DNA from: Aurifilum marmelostoma
Taxonomy: Eukaryota > Ascomycota > Sordariomycetes > Diaporthales > Cryphonectriaceae
Length of the DNA stretch: 64,000 bases
Assembly (NCBI GenBank): GCA_027559495.1
Contig: JAMXSV010000028.1
Location: 372,001-436,000, forward strand
Direction of reading: 5' to 3'
The notes under the pieces were generated by a model. It was given only the letters and a program-made list of their open reading frames with translations. It was not told where the DNA came from and ran no database searches. A program made the position numbers and the translations under genes. Below, piece by piece: positions 34,440-46,563 of this stretch; position 1 is the first letter of the stretch, and each line of letters opens with the position of its first letter.

Positions 34440-35765
34440 GCCGCACGTTGAAAAGGATTGATGTAGGCTGGCACGGGGTTGGGCGAAATTGCTGCGCTCG
34501 TGACCTGGACTTCGGTTGTGACAGTCCCATAGTATCCCGATCCGGAATGCGACGTCAGATTCTGGTGACACGAGAAAAGTTGGTCATCAGCCATCATGAT
34601 CCATCAAACGTCAGCAGTAGGCAAATGCAAATCGATTACTTATTTCGAAGCATGGTGATACCCTATCGCTCCAGGACGGTAGAGCCATGTAGGAGCCCAC
34701 CGTCATATAGAAATGTCATGGACAGAAACCTTCAGAGCATCCCGAGGTCCGCCAACTGGAAAAGTGTTGTAGTCGTCCACAGGCATCAAGTAGGGGAATG
34801 AAGGCGAAATGAGGTTGAGCAATCGCAGGGGCGCAAACCAACGGGAGCAACGATGCGCAAGGAAACACCAGGTAACACACCTTCTCTGCCGAGTCTCTCA
34901 CATCACAGTCCTCTCTTGCCGCGTCCTTACCTTGATTGCTCAAGGACAGGTTCCGCAGCTGGTTGCGCTGGTGAAACACATGGTATCCCACGGCAACGTA
35001 GATGACTGCAGACAAAACACTGCACACCCAGATGGGGAGGTAGTAGGAATAAATCCGCAGCGCATTCCACTGAGACGCGATCCAGCACCAGAGCTACAGT
35101 CACAAACAAAACAGCACACAAGTCGTCAGCAGGGCTTGCGAGGCTACAAACAACTTTGGAAAAGGGAGCCGGCAGGCTTACCACAGCATCCCCGTATATA
35201 AGACCCTTTGGCATGCGAACGAAGAGAAACACAAATGCTGGTATTGCTGGGAGACCGTAGCAGATTATACAATACAGCCAGAGGTAGTGTCGAAAGGCCG
35301 TAGGATTAAAGGACATGAAGAAGACCATGTAGACGTTGACGGCCATCGCAAAAGACCACCAAGGATCAGACTGCATAAACCTGATCGTGAAGCAACTCCA
35401 GAGTCAGCCTGAGTATGGCATCCTTCTGACGAGTGTATGGAATTCGTTCATCACACAGCGACTCACCACTCAAAAATGAAGCCTTGTGCCTGGCAGAGCG
35501 GGGAAGATCGATCCTGGTTCATAGCCACAATCCCATCATACCCTATCATGCAGGCAACGCAGGCACCAATGTTTGCGATCGAGGCAAAAAAGATGAAAGT
35601 ATTCGGAATGGTTCGCAGGCGCTTGAACATGGCGAACGTGACGAAGATCAGGATGATCCCGGTGAGCGAAAGCGATGCGCCCATGCGCTCAACAGCATTG
35701 AGTGTGTTGATCTGGTCTTCATCCAACATGGCGAACTCGCGATCCTCGGCGAGAGGGACGTCCAT
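33230..35765 (-). CDS. cAMP-receptor-like seven-helix GPCR with polyglutamine loop (four exons)
   Basis: Predicted 680 residues from exons 35765-35467, 35380-35182, 35093-34881 and 34561-33230; all junctions in phase. Seven hydrophobic helices are visible: LSLTGIILIFVTFAMF; TFIFFASIANIGACVACMIG; WWSFAMAVNVYMVFF; LWLYCIICYGLPAIPAFVFL; YLPIWVCSVLSAVIYVAVG; LRTSFVFAISILVTWTP; and IAAAVVLPLQGVWNAVIY. The pattern fits the fungal class of receptors related to Dictyostelium cAMP receptors, which signal through heterotrimeric G proteins at the plasma membrane, often in nutrient sensing or sexual development; ligands are mostly unknown. The third intracellular loop is enlarged to ~220 residues, rich in Ser, Pro and Asn, and contains about 18 glutamines from a CAG repeat. 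Exon 3 ends at GTGTGT (34880), giving DSAEK-NLTSHSG; an earlier donor at 34930 would break frame. The 5' flank is unusually long and gene-poor. Confidence 0.9.
34387..34438 (-). repeat. CAG repeat encoding polyglutamine in the GPCR
   Basis: About 17 uninterrupted CTG units on the plus strand (CAG on the coding strand), in frame as Gln, in the third intracellular loop. Likely variable between strains. Confidence 0.92.
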
Positions 35766-37029
35766 TATGAATGTTAGTGACTCTGATGAGCCTGACAAAA
35801 GACAAGAATCGTGATTTTTGATCAAGATAAGAGTGTGTGGGCGGGGAGGAGAAGAGAGAAGAGAACACGGGGGGCCTTGCGACTCTCTGATGGTGGGGGA
35901 AGCCAACAAGGGGGAAAATGCAGTAGTCGTTTCAATGCTGGTGGTGCGGTCGGGTATAGGGAACCAGTCCTTCGTGGGAAATGGGCGGACAAAGGCTCGA
36001 TAGTCAGGCAGTCAGGCGTAAGGGGCGTGATGCAGGAGGTGGCAGACGAGGGTGCGATCGTCTCGATCAAACCCAAGCTTCGAAACAATCCCAATGTGAA
36101 CAAAGTAGTAGAAGCCAGGCTCAGGGGTCGTGTGTGACGGTGTGCCAAAGTCTCGCGTCTTCAATATCTAGCTTGATATCGGGTGCCTCTAAAGCTGTTG
36201 TTTCCTTGTGTCCTTTGAGGTCGGAGTGATTCCGGTATGCCTTGGACAACCAATTGAGGAATTCCGGCCGCCAGAAACCGTCAAACCAGCCACAGAGTGT
36301 GCGTTGACGAAGTGTGTGTGGAGAAGAAGAATTCCGCAGGACCGCCAGATATGAGCCAGTGTATAACTCTTGTGGTTGCAACCGGGCAGGGGCCGCACCT
36401 AAAATATTGCCGTGGAAGCTTGTCCGCCACAGGTGATGGTTGTGCAGAGCAGAGACGATGATTCCGATCAGGCGGTCCACTCCGTGTACCATCTTGCCTG
36501 CCCCATTGCGGAGGGGGATGGAGGCCGAAGGCTCTCTACAGGGAGACCGGCGTTTGCATTTGAGCCCTCCCACCTAATACATCGGCGAAATGTCCGTACG
36601 AATCAGTTGTAAGAGGGTCAAATGGTGGCAAAGGCGACGACTACAGAACCATCTTGGCGAGAGCAAAGACACTCCAAGGTCGCAGGAACACGTTCAGAAA
36701 CGCCCGGAATTCCGGATATAGGCAGAGCTGCACAAGTGTAAGGTCAGATACCTTGGCGCCAACAGCGCTTCTCGCAGGACCATGGAGAAGAGGAAAAAAA
36801 CAGGAGGCGAGAGTCAAAGCCCAAAGAGCTCGGATACCAGGCAGGTTGTTGGCTCTCCACAAGACTGTGTCACGAGAAGGAATCGAGACCGTTTCGATGT
36901 CTTGCCGGCCGCGGTGGTGATGTTTAGGACGACCGGAGAAAACCTGGCGTTTGAGCTGTAGATGAACAAGACGGTTAGCAAAAGGGTTGCACACAAGCAA
37001 ACTTGACAATGCGCCGAGAGAAGGGAGAA

Positions 37030-37048
37030 GGGGGGGGGGGGGGGGGGG
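37030..37048 (+). repeat. Poly-G run
   Basis: Nineteen consecutive G, a potential quadruplex-forming or slippage-prone tract in noncoding DNA. Confidence 0.9.
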
Positions 37049-40000
37049 CAGGGTGAGGAACCCTGCCATGCTTTTGGCTTGATGCACCGATCCCGAACCT
37101 GCACATCGCCGCGTCAATATGAGCAGAAGCGAATGAACAAGAACAAGTTGATGCTGGGATGTATGGACTGCAGACCTGCTGAACCACTGACATGCACAAT
37201 TCGTTGGCCAAAACGAGCGGGTCGAAGCTGCTGCGTACCGAGACGTGCAGCACAAAGTTGGTATGCTCATTGTGAAGCATCCAATGATGTCCACATCCGA
37301 CGGCGGGGACAGACAGGGTAGCCGCGGGTCGAGGCCGTTGCGTGGGCGTCGATGTGTCGAGGATACTTTGTTTGTGCCACTGTGAAGCCGGAATTGATTG
37401 GAGGAAATGTGCAAAACGGAAGCGACTCCGGCGTTACATTGATCATTCGGGACAAAAGTTGGATAAAGTCTGGAATGGGTCGTGAGACGTTGTGACTGGA
37501 CAAGGCGAATAATGGCTATGCATACACGTCGGCTGCGTGCGTCTTTGCCCAGCAGCCTCGTTTCACCAACATGCCTGGCCGTGTTATAAGATGTGTTAGA
37601 CATGTGAGATGAGATTACCCAAACGCCATGGGGCGCCACGCAGGTCTTCGCTGACGATCGCCAGGGGGGCTTCAACCCCCATTCCGGCGCATCATGGCTT
37701 CCTGCAGAGGCCATCAAGTCCGGTTCATAGGTCTAGATTGCACTGGACCACTTACCCTGAAGAGGTCAAAGGAGCCCGAAGCCTAGATGCTTACTCGAGA
37801 GTGCTCGAAGACCAGAGAGTTGGGCTGGCCGATAGGAGCCAATCTCGATCCCATAATTATGCCTGCGAGACTCGGCCGTTTGAGGTCTCAGATCTGTCTC
37901 TTCAGCAACTCGGGGCCCTGGTAAGATCGAGTGGCTGTACCAACGCCCTCGTGACAGGTCACTTGTCCTGCTGATGTCTTGCGTTGATGGATTGTCTTCG
38001 ATCCAGGCTCAAAAGCCTATCAGCTGCCTCGCTTGTCTGAATCTGCAGCCGACGGGTGGGATTTCCACACTGGGAAGCAGGAGAGGAACGTTGCTTACCA
38101 TTTGTGTGACTCGGAACTGGACGCAACGAATATCGATTCCTCCCACCCTTTCCGAAGCCCGACGCTGCTGATTTTCGTGAAGGGGGGCTGGAGGCTGTCG
38201 AGGCTAGCAAACATAGCGGCTGGGTGCCTGCATACCAAACGGGTGCATTACTTTTTCACACCAATCATTGCTTGGACGCTGCTCCCGGTCATAATAACGC
38301 TCTCTGTTTTCCAGTCGTCATTGAGATGAGGCCAAGAAAGACCTGATATCATTCACAGTGACGATCAGCAGATGTTGAAAGAGGTATCAGCCAATGGAGC
38401 GCTCAGAAGCTCGTCTCTCCTCCAGCCTCATTTGGCGCCATCGATCCAGGTCCGGTTCAGCTGTCACACCTAGGACCTGCAGGCTGACGAGCCAGCGCAT
38501 CGCCACGACTGATCATTGCCCATCTGGTCTGACTGCTACTCCCGAACAGTTCAACCCCTTGACAAATTCGGCCAGGTGCAGGCGGTGGACAGAGACTGAG
38601 ACCAACGTCACATTCCTGAATTTGACTTGCTGCAGACCTCACAAAGCACCCAGCGTGCTACGAACGGCGCCACTTGTCTGTCATCCTTCACGACCAACCA
38701 CCTATGGATGCCCTATAGGCCGTGAGCATTTGACCAGACCTCCCGCTCTAATTAGTACTTACGTACCCTAGGGTAGCTCAGGCGTGGCCACCAGCTGATG
38801 AGGTGAACTTCGCGAGCAGATTGGACGAAATATCGAGTTCATCGCATGCAAACGGAAGGCAGATTCAGGGTGTGGTCTCCCATGTCCAATGCACTGCGTC
38901 ATTCGTTGCAACAGGATATAGCCCACCTGTCAACACACAACATTGTCGGGAGCACACAGGCAGTTCCCAAGTGACAGCAGGCCGGCATGGTCCTTGTGGA
39001 TAGCAGGATCAAGAATGGATCAAGGACACCTAGTGAGGTTGGCTTCTTCTGTATTACCTAAAAAATTCAGACAGGGTTACTGCTTCAGGAGAGGAAGAGT
39101 GATCAAATCGTCGTCATTGGGATGATGTCAGTGGAAAAGGTCGTCCAGCAGGAAGCATCATTGACCGTACGGTGGTTGCTCCTTCCAGTGTTGACTTGGG
39201 CTGATGACTCAGCCAGCCCTAATCCGGATCTCTCTTTTACTCTCTTTGGGGATAGCTGCAAGTAGCTCTCGCACTGTTGACCCGAAATGGCCTTACTTGG
39301 ACATAATTAAAGGGGAGGTCTTTTTGTGCTCCGCCATGAAAGTAATTACACGGCCTGAAAGATCCGCAGCCCTGTAATCGTTTACATGCATTGACATCGA
39401 TTCTCTGCAAGACCTGGCGTGACAATTGCAGACCTGACTGTAATTCATAAAGATGTATTGATGCTTTATTACAGATCCGGGCTTTCATCCCCGTGTGTTT
39501 ATTCCACGAGACGAGCAAAGATAGGTCAGGATTCGTACGGATACCAATTAAGCCAACGTTGCAATGAAATAATGAGTTTCATAATTTTTATGGAAAATCA
39601 ATGCTGAGCTTTCAAACAGCTATCTCGAGTACTTTCTTCTGCCAGCCTGAATGCGTGTATAAATGTGTAAGTGGCAAAATAGCCGCAGTATATCAGTAGT
39701 AATCGAATAGCTAGTCGTTTCTAGTCGGTTGCTCCACAAGAGGTCCAAGTGCAGGAAGAGATTTGCATCAGAGGTGCCTCCTTTGCTGATAAACTAAGTG
39801 AGAGTGAACCCGAGGCTTTGGTACAGTATCTTCCTTCGCCCGGGCCTCGCCGAGGATTGTCGGAGCGAAAGACGGACTGCCTTAGTGTTGGAACGCTGGC
39901 TGTAATTACATGTTTCCTCTTTTTTTCCCCCACAAAGGCTTCTTCCGTCTAACGCTGAGATCTCTCTTCCCCGACCCACACACGAAGATTGATAATCTTG

Positions 40001-40672
40001 TGGACTTGGGCCATAATTACAACGAGACCCTGGGGAGGGAACGACAGCACAGTCAGCGCTATCCGGAACGAATAGACTTCTGGCGCTAATATGTGGGAGT
40101 TAAGAAGACATCGTGAGGCCCATGCATATGTGGAGCTCCTCAAAGAAGCAATCCCAAGAGAACTTCCCCGGACCCCAAGACGAAGTCTGGAAAATGTATA
40201 AGCAACTAACTACTGCGAGCGGCTCCAGTGGCAATTTAGTACGGTGGATGTGTGCAGAGGTGAGCCAGACATTGTCGTCGTAGTGACTGGTGGGATGCCA
40301 GAACACTTGCTGCTCGAGATCCACGAACTGAGGCACGCTACTACCGTTTACAGTATAATGGCCGTAAAGTGTGGAAAATCGCGGAGGTAAATCCGGCGGG
40401 CCGTACGGGCTGCCGACTTGCATGAGTGAAGAAAAAAAAAGGGGCTTCCTTGGGCGTGCCAGGTTTAGGGATTTCATGACAACTGCTGGACCTTGAACTT
40501 TTTACATGGACATGCATACAACTCAGGTGGTGGTTTCCATGTCCTGTTCGCCACCCATCAAATCGTGCCATGTTTTATGGTTCATGCCTTTTGGTGGAGA
40601 GGTTCCCCATCCGTCCCATTTTCAAGACAGATCACCGCCCTGTCAGGACTTGACAGCAGCTTTTGTCCGGAG

Positions 40673-40697
40673 TTTTTTTTTTTAAAAAAAAAAAAAA
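40673..40697. repeat. T11A14 palindromic homopolymer pair
   Basis: Eleven T directly followed by fourteen A. It can fold as a perfect A:T hairpin. A similar T14A9 tract occurs at 43582-43604. Confidence 0.9.
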
Positions 40698-41930
40698 GCC
40701 AACCGAAGGTCTTGATTGTATCAGAAGGTCATGAATAAGACACAGATAGGGAGAGCGACACAGAGAGAAGAAACCCTCCGCCCAGCTCACTCTCACGGAC
40801 AATTACGTAGTGTGCCTCCACTACGCCCACGCTACAAAAATTTTCAGATACATAGTATTAGGATCAGAATCGTCTGGCCACACAATGCGAGGACCAAGCA
40901 CAACTCACTGACACAGCAGACTATCGAGGACGCCGGCTGTGCACGAGAAAAGATAGCGTGGCTATGGGTTGGGTTGAAGTCGGTGCGCCCATCAACAGTC
41001 GGCTCCAAGTATGGGATGGCCCGACAAAAAGCTACCGAGGTATTGACTCTGTCAAGAAGTTGAAAAGAAACCCTTTCTTCTGTCCGGCAGCAGAGAAATG
41101 CCTGCTTTTTATATGATGTATGTGGCTTATAGAAGCTCATAAGAAGAGCAAGCAATACCATGACTCCGATCCATGTCGGGCGGTTTCTTTCTTTGCCCCG
41201 TGTGGTGCTGCTCCATCTCACGAGAAGAAAAGAGTCGATCTTCCAACGGGGGGAGGCCAGCATTCTTTTCGGCAAGCATATTCTCCGATGATGGTAACGA
41301 TTGGTGGCGTCCACTGTGGCAACGACTTGGCCACTAATATACGTAGGTAATATAAGGAAGTGGTGGGAAGAGATGGGGCGGGCGGGGTGCAATGGAGTTT
41401 TTCAGTCTGTTTGACACTAAATGCGTGACGATCGTGGGGCTCCAATGGGCTGCTCTGGCACAAGATTTGGTCTCCATCAAAGCGCAATACTAGACCGAAC
41501 TGGGCCGCCGTCCGCACTGGTTCTGGTCTCCAGCTAGTCAGGAGTCTGGCCTCGAACGGTGGGAGAAATGACAATCGTCGTCTGGCCAAGCATTAGCTAC
41601 CCCTAGGGCCCGGCCCGAATATTCAGGTGATTCTAGCTCTCCGGCTCACCACGTGTAGCAGCACCTTAAGGGGCTGTGCTGGGGGAGAGGGGGGGGGGGG
41701 GGTTATAGATACAAGGGGTCCTGGGATGCTGTCGTAACTCTTGTCATGGAGCAAGCTCTCACTCTTGCCTTGGCTTTGTTGATATAATCCACTGACCCAC
41801 GCCCCTTCAACCGGGTGGAGGTGGTTGCTTGTCTGCTTCTTCGATCTTGGGACATTGACGAGGGGCTGCATCAACAACCTTTTTTCCTTTTTTCCTTTTC
41901 CTTTCTTTTCCTCTCATAACGACCAACAAG

Positions 41931-43330
41931 ATGGCAATCGAGAGCCGGGCGACGCCGATCGAGGCGACCGCGTACACCTTTTTGGCTGTTTCGACCATTG
42001 CAACTGCGCTTCGTATATACTGTCGTGGCTGGGTTATCAAGGCATTCGCAGCCGATGATTGGCTTGCTATTTCTGCACAGGTATGTATTTAAACCAGTCA
42101 GCTCAACAAGGGCGTGCAAATACTGACGTGTGGCAGATCTTATTCATTGTCTACGGCTCGTACTGTATCAGTGGTGTCCACTATGGAACTGGACGGCATA
42201 TTGTCGATATCCCGACCGAGGATATTCCCAAGGCAATGCAGGTAGGTTCTGTGATGCGTGCACCCTTAAGAGAAACCTCGAAGAACCCATTTTATTGACC
42301 ATTGTCCTGCTGCAGATGTGGTGGACATGTGAGCCCACCTATGTCTTGGCAAATATGTTCATCAAGGCCTCCATCGCCATCTTCCTTCTGCGCATCTGCG
42401 TCTCCAAATGGCACAAATGGATCATCTGGACCGTCATCGGAGTCACCGAGGTCTACAGTTTCGCCTTCTTCCTGCTCTTCGTCCTGCAGTGCCGACCAAC
42501 CTCTCTCTTCTGGCTCCGCTACAGCAGCAACCCGCCCGACGGCTACTGCATGGATGCCACAATCATTGCCAAGTCCTTCTATGGTTACTCGGCTATCAGC
42601 TGCTGGACCGACTGGACCTACAGCATCCTGCCCGTCTTCCTGGTCTGGAACCTGCAGATGGACAGAAAAGTCAAGATGTCCGTCGTCCTGGTTTTGGCAG
42701 CCGGCTGCATGTAAGTTCACAACACGACGCCGTCAAGGCAAGAAAGACAGACATCCGAAGGGGTACAGTTTTCTGACAAAAAGCAACAACAGTGCCTCGA
42801 GTGCAACCATCGTCCGTTTCCCTTACCTCTACTCGCTGACCGATATCGACGACTTCCTCTACTCCACCTCCGATGTCGCCATCTGGTCCACCGTAGAGAC
42901 CGGGCTCGGTATCACCGCCGCCGGCTTCGCCACGCTCCGGCCACTCCTGCGCACCTTCTTCGGAGGCTCGTCCGCGCCGGGCCACGGCACCTCTGCTCAC
43001 CAGTGGCGCAGGACCGGCAGCGGTCTCCCAAAAGGCAGCACGAACGCCGACGCGTTTAACCTGCACGACATGTCGGCAGGAAAGCAGCGCTTCGGGGTCA
43101 CCACCGTCATCCACTACGGCAACAACAACACCAATACCGATCTGGAGGGCCAGAAGCACAAGGGCGATGCCGGGTCCGAGGCTTCCGACTCCGTCTCCGG
43201 GGTTGGTGTTAATGGTGAGTGGAGCAACAGTCAGTCGAATCTGGCAGATATGTTCGACGAGCACCACGGCGCCCAGGGGGCCTGGAACGGTATCACGGTG
43301 AAGAAGTCGATTGTGCAGACTATACATTAA
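41931..43330 (+). CDS. Fungal rhodopsin-domain integral membrane protein (PTH11-like), four exons
   Basis: Predicted 395 residues from exons 41931-42080, 42137-42241, 42316-42710 and 42793-43330; donors GTATGT, GTAGGT, GTAAGT. The body is a multi-pass membrane protein of the fungal rhodopsin-domain (DUF-type) family often labelled PTH11-like: ATALRIYCRGWVIKAFAADD, then GSYCISGVHYGTGRH, the helix region FIKASIAIFLLRIC, TVIGVTEVYSFAFFLLFVLQ, CWTDWTYSILPVFLVWNLQM, and TVETGLGITAAGFATLRPLL. It lacks an N-terminal CFEM cysteine domain. The C-terminal ~110 residues are hydrophilic and cytoplasmic. Such proteins sit in the plasma membrane; some are G-protein-coupled-receptor-like surface sensors, but function here is unproven. 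The ATG at 41931 follows ACAAG and gives a conventional N-terminus. Confidence 0.9.
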
Positions 43331-44420
43331 GAGCATGCACAGGAGGGCTCATATACCAGTAGAGGATATCAATCACAATAGAGCATAGACGGTATACACA
43401 TTCCGGTTGGGCATGATGGAGCGATTTGCATTACAAATATAATATGTTGTACAATATTAATGATTACATATAGATACACGCATAGACTATCTACATAGCT
43501 GAGTTTACGATTCTGATGAACACACAGATCAACATCACGATATATGGGCGTAACGGGTGAACACGAATTACTGATTCAATGTTTTTTTTTTTTTTAAAAA
43601 AAAAGAGAAGAGCGCTTTTCCAGGACGGAAAATGGTGGACAAGAATTCCCAGAGAGATGACCAGCTCGATCTTTCAAGACCTACCTGCCTGTCTGTCTGC
43701 CAGACATGGTGATTACCTGGGCTGGGTGGATATCTGACAAGACTTTGTGATCTCCAGTTGTGAGATCAACACAGGGTTGACGTATCAGCTCGCCCCATCC
43801 ATTGGTCCCTGCACTAAAGAACCATCCTGTCGAATGTAACATGTCATATTATTCAAGTCACAACGAGATTCAGACCCTCTCCCTGTTCTCAGAGAATCTC
43901 CATCACAGGTGTCCCACTCAGGATGTATCAAGGGTTCCAGGCGAGCCTTGAGATCTGCACAGTGTCCCCAGCGATAAAGACAGCAAGTCACCGGATTGGA
44001 TGACAATTACCAACCCTCGGACCATACTCGGACTCTTCGTGCACACGAAAACACGCGACGGGGAGGAGAAGGGTTACATACAGCATTAAGCGAGTGCAAC
44101 GGCAACGACGACGACAAATCGGAAGCTCGGCCAGTTTCCTTGGGCCGTGGTGGGGCCCACGCGGTGGACGGCGCAGCACAGGCATAGTACACACTTGAGA
44201 GTTGCATCATGTTGAATGAACACTGTTGCGCTCCTTTTTGAGGTGAGAGAAAGAGGGATATCTTGGCGACAGTCAATGATTAGCATGATATAAAAGTCTA
44301 TACTTGAAGCATTCAGGGCTTTTTTTATTCATTTATCAAAGCATTGGAAGTGTTTGCAGAGTTCGAGAACCCTTTCACGATAATTTTGCCACCTAATTAT
44401 CCAACGACCTGGGCAGCATA
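43331..44420. other. Intergenic region, 1.1 kb
   Basis: No supported gene. It includes the T14A9 palindrome at 43582-43604 and several short chance frames on both strands. The final ~150 bp are the promoter side of the monooxygenase. Confidence 0.5.
43582..43604. repeat. T14A9 palindromic homopolymer pair
   Basis: Fourteen T followed by nine A, able to form an A:T hairpin in the 3' flank of the rhodopsin-domain gene; it could act as a bidirectional 3'-end signal. Confidence 0.85.
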
Positions 44421-46215
44421 ATGATGGGTTCACCCCAGGTGCTCATTGTCGGCGCGGGGCCCGTGGGCCTCACAACTGCCTTGGCTCTCCACCAGGGTGG
44501 TGTGCCAGCGAACGCAATTCTCGTCGCAGACGTCAGGTCCTCGCGTGATCTTACGCATAATTGGTCCAAAGCTCTGGTATGTTTCATCTCGGGCCCAACT
44601 TGTCCCCATTCCTCACATCCACATTGTTCCCGGGAAATAGGAGAGCAATTGTACTTGGGTTTTCGGGTCCCGCATATCTTCAATGACGGTGTAGACGTTG
44701 TGCAGGTCTGTCTATCAGTAGAAGAAGGGGGGAGAAAAAATTGTTAAATCCTTCTGTTACTAGACGTTCAACGCAAGCTCGCTCGAGGTCTTTCGCATCC
44801 TCGGTATCGAATCGAGATTTTTCAAAGACGCCATTGCTGTTCCCAACGCTCACTTTGGCGCCCTACGTCGACTCCTAGACCTCAACTACGACGTGCTGGG
44901 GACCAAGTACCCGTTCAACTGCACTTTCCCCCAGGTGAAGACAGAGCAGATCCTACTACAGCGGTGCGAGGAGGTCGGGATCCCGTTCGTCTGGGGCCGT
45001 AGGCTTGTGGATCTGGTGCAGGGAGAAGATGCTGTGTCTGCCGTTTTTGAGAGAAGAGGCGATGACGACGTCGTGGTTACGGAGACGGTTGAGGCGCCAT
45101 GGCTGATTGGCTGCGACGGGACCCGCAGCGCCGTCCGCAGAGCAGCCAAGATCCCATGGCAGGGGACGGGGACCACGAGCTACGGCTGGGTGGCAGACTG
45201 CACCGTGCGAGACGAGACACCCAAGATGCGCACCGCCATGACCGAGGGGCAAAAGATGCTCATGCAGACCATCTCCCCTGGCACTGTCCGCTTCGTAGGC
45301 CTGTTCCCGCCATCACCCAAGGCAGACACCGGCGTCGTCGTCCAGAGACCTAGCCCGCCTGACAAGGCCTTCATTGGCGACTGGGCAAAGAGATGTCTCG
45401 GCACAGACTACGGGCTGCACGAGGTTCACTGGTCGTCCGTGACCGGTAACGGCATGTACCACGCCGACACGTACCGCTCGGGGCGGGTGTTTGTAGCCGG
45501 GGACGCTGCGCACCAGCTCTTCCCCGCGGGAGGGCAGGGGATGAACACTGGGCTTCTTGACGCGACCAACCTGGCGTGGAAGCTCGCGATGGTCCTAACC
45601 GGCGGCGTCTCGGGCCTAGAGGTGATCGAGCGCGTTCTGGACAGTTACACCCGGGAGCGCAGGCCGGCTGTGCAGGCCGTAATAGAGAATGTGAAGGTTC
45701 AGACCATCTTGTTTTTCGCAACTACCGGACAGGAGGAGGCTGTGGTGGACTTTGTGGCGGAAGCGCTTGACCAGCCGGCTTTCAACAAACTGTGGGCGCG
45801 GCGGGTCACCGGGTTCGATGATCCGACTGGGCCGTATCATGTGGCGCCTGAGAGCACTCAGACGGGACACAGGCTGGTGGGAACTCGGCTGGTCTTTGTT
45901 TCCGGCGAGCATGAGCAAGATCTGCTTGAAGCAGCGAGGCGGAATGTCTTTGTGCTCGCGCGGCTGAGTGACTCTGCTGATGCAGTGGTAGACCGCGAGA
46001 TGTTGGAGGCTCGTCTCTTGTCGACGCCACACGGCGGGAAAATCAAGCTGCTCTCAAAGAATGTTGAAGCGGTCGGGGATAGATGGCAGGGAGTCCAGGC
46101 GTTTTTGATCCGACCTGACTTGAGGGTGGCCTGGGTTGCACTAGAAGGAAGTCAAACACAGGAGAATGTGAACTCACTGATGGGCGTCATGACCTGGTGG
46201 TTTGGAGACAAGTAA
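44421..46215 (+). CDS. FAD-dependent aromatic-ring monooxygenase (PHBH fold), two exons
   Basis: Predicted 535 residues from exons 44421-44576 and 44764-46215 (donor GTATGT at 44577; acceptor TAG at 44763). Motifs of the class A flavoprotein hydroxylases are in order: GAGPVG (FAD, residues ~10-15), IGCDGTRSAVRR (the DG motif), and VFVAGDAAHQLFPAGGQGMN (the GD motif binding FAD ribityl), with a C-terminal thioredoxin-like region ending WWFGDK. These enzymes insert one oxygen atom into phenolic rings using NAD(P)H and O2, in lignin-monomer breakdown or in secondary metabolism. The join SKAL-TFNASSLEV is as expected for the family. The gene lies upstream of and in the same direction as the DyP-glycyl radical fusion, separated by 1.7 kb, so it may share a pathway; this is inference. 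Start choice: two adjacent ATGs at 44421 and 44424, either possible. Confidence 0.9.
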
Positions 46216-46401
46216 AGTAGGTACCCCGCGAGGTGGAGGTCAAAACATCTACTATATTATATGAGACCCCGACACTAGAGCGTAGAATTTCACATTATAT
46301 TTGACCTCAAAGACAGTCTTGTAGTACGCAGATCATGTCTGTCTCTTGGGATTTCTTATCGTGCAAAAGCGATCGCCAGCGCAGTGCACTAGCTATACCC
46401 C

Positions 46402-46563
46402 TTATATCTCGTCACATTTCTTAATGTCTTTATGGAGGGAGATGATGAGACCTGACGGCTCCAGGGGCGTCGTACCCAAGGTGACGGTGAGGCGGTCAAT
46501 GTTGAAGAGGGTACTAGCTGCAGCTCCTGGTACGGCTGTATTGAGTCTGCGTCTACCGACCAT
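46402..46563 (-). pseudogene. Small coding-like relic, unassigned
   Basis: A 53-codon minus-strand frame (MVGRRRLNTAVPGAAAS, then FNIDRLTVTLGTTPLEPSG, ending KKCDEI). It reads like the last exon of a real protein, but upstream the frame meets a stop (ASADIDE then TGA) and no partner exon is visible. I do not recognise a family. It could be a decayed gene or chance. Confidence 0.3.

Larger units (their letters stand above)
35766..41930. other. Gene-poor region, 6.2 kb, between divergent membrane-protein genes
   Basis: I find no gene I can support. Open frames are short, overlapping and low-complexity; the longest (358 codons, minus, 36641-37717) has no recognisable motif and includes proline and cysteine clusters typical of chance frames. 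One stretch on the minus strand at about 40215-40435 reads like an exon (VGSPYGPPDLPPRFSTLYGH, then PQFVDLEQQVFWHPTSHYDD) but is isolated. Other landmarks are a 19-G run (37030-37048), a T11A14 palindrome (40673-40697) and a G-run near 41690-41702. The region could hold long leaders, promoters or noncoding transcripts of the divergent receptor and rhodopsin-domain genes. Confidence 0.45.

Noticed and set aside
34881..34930. Donor GTAAGG at 34930 as the end of GPCR exon 3
   Set aside because: Using it breaks the frame with exon 4; reading through to GTGTGT at 34880 keeps phase and gives an uninterrupted loop.
36641..37717. 358-codon minus-strand open frame
   Set aside because: Composition is erratic, with proline and cysteine clusters, a poly-G-derived proline run and no motif; no splice-supported neighbours.
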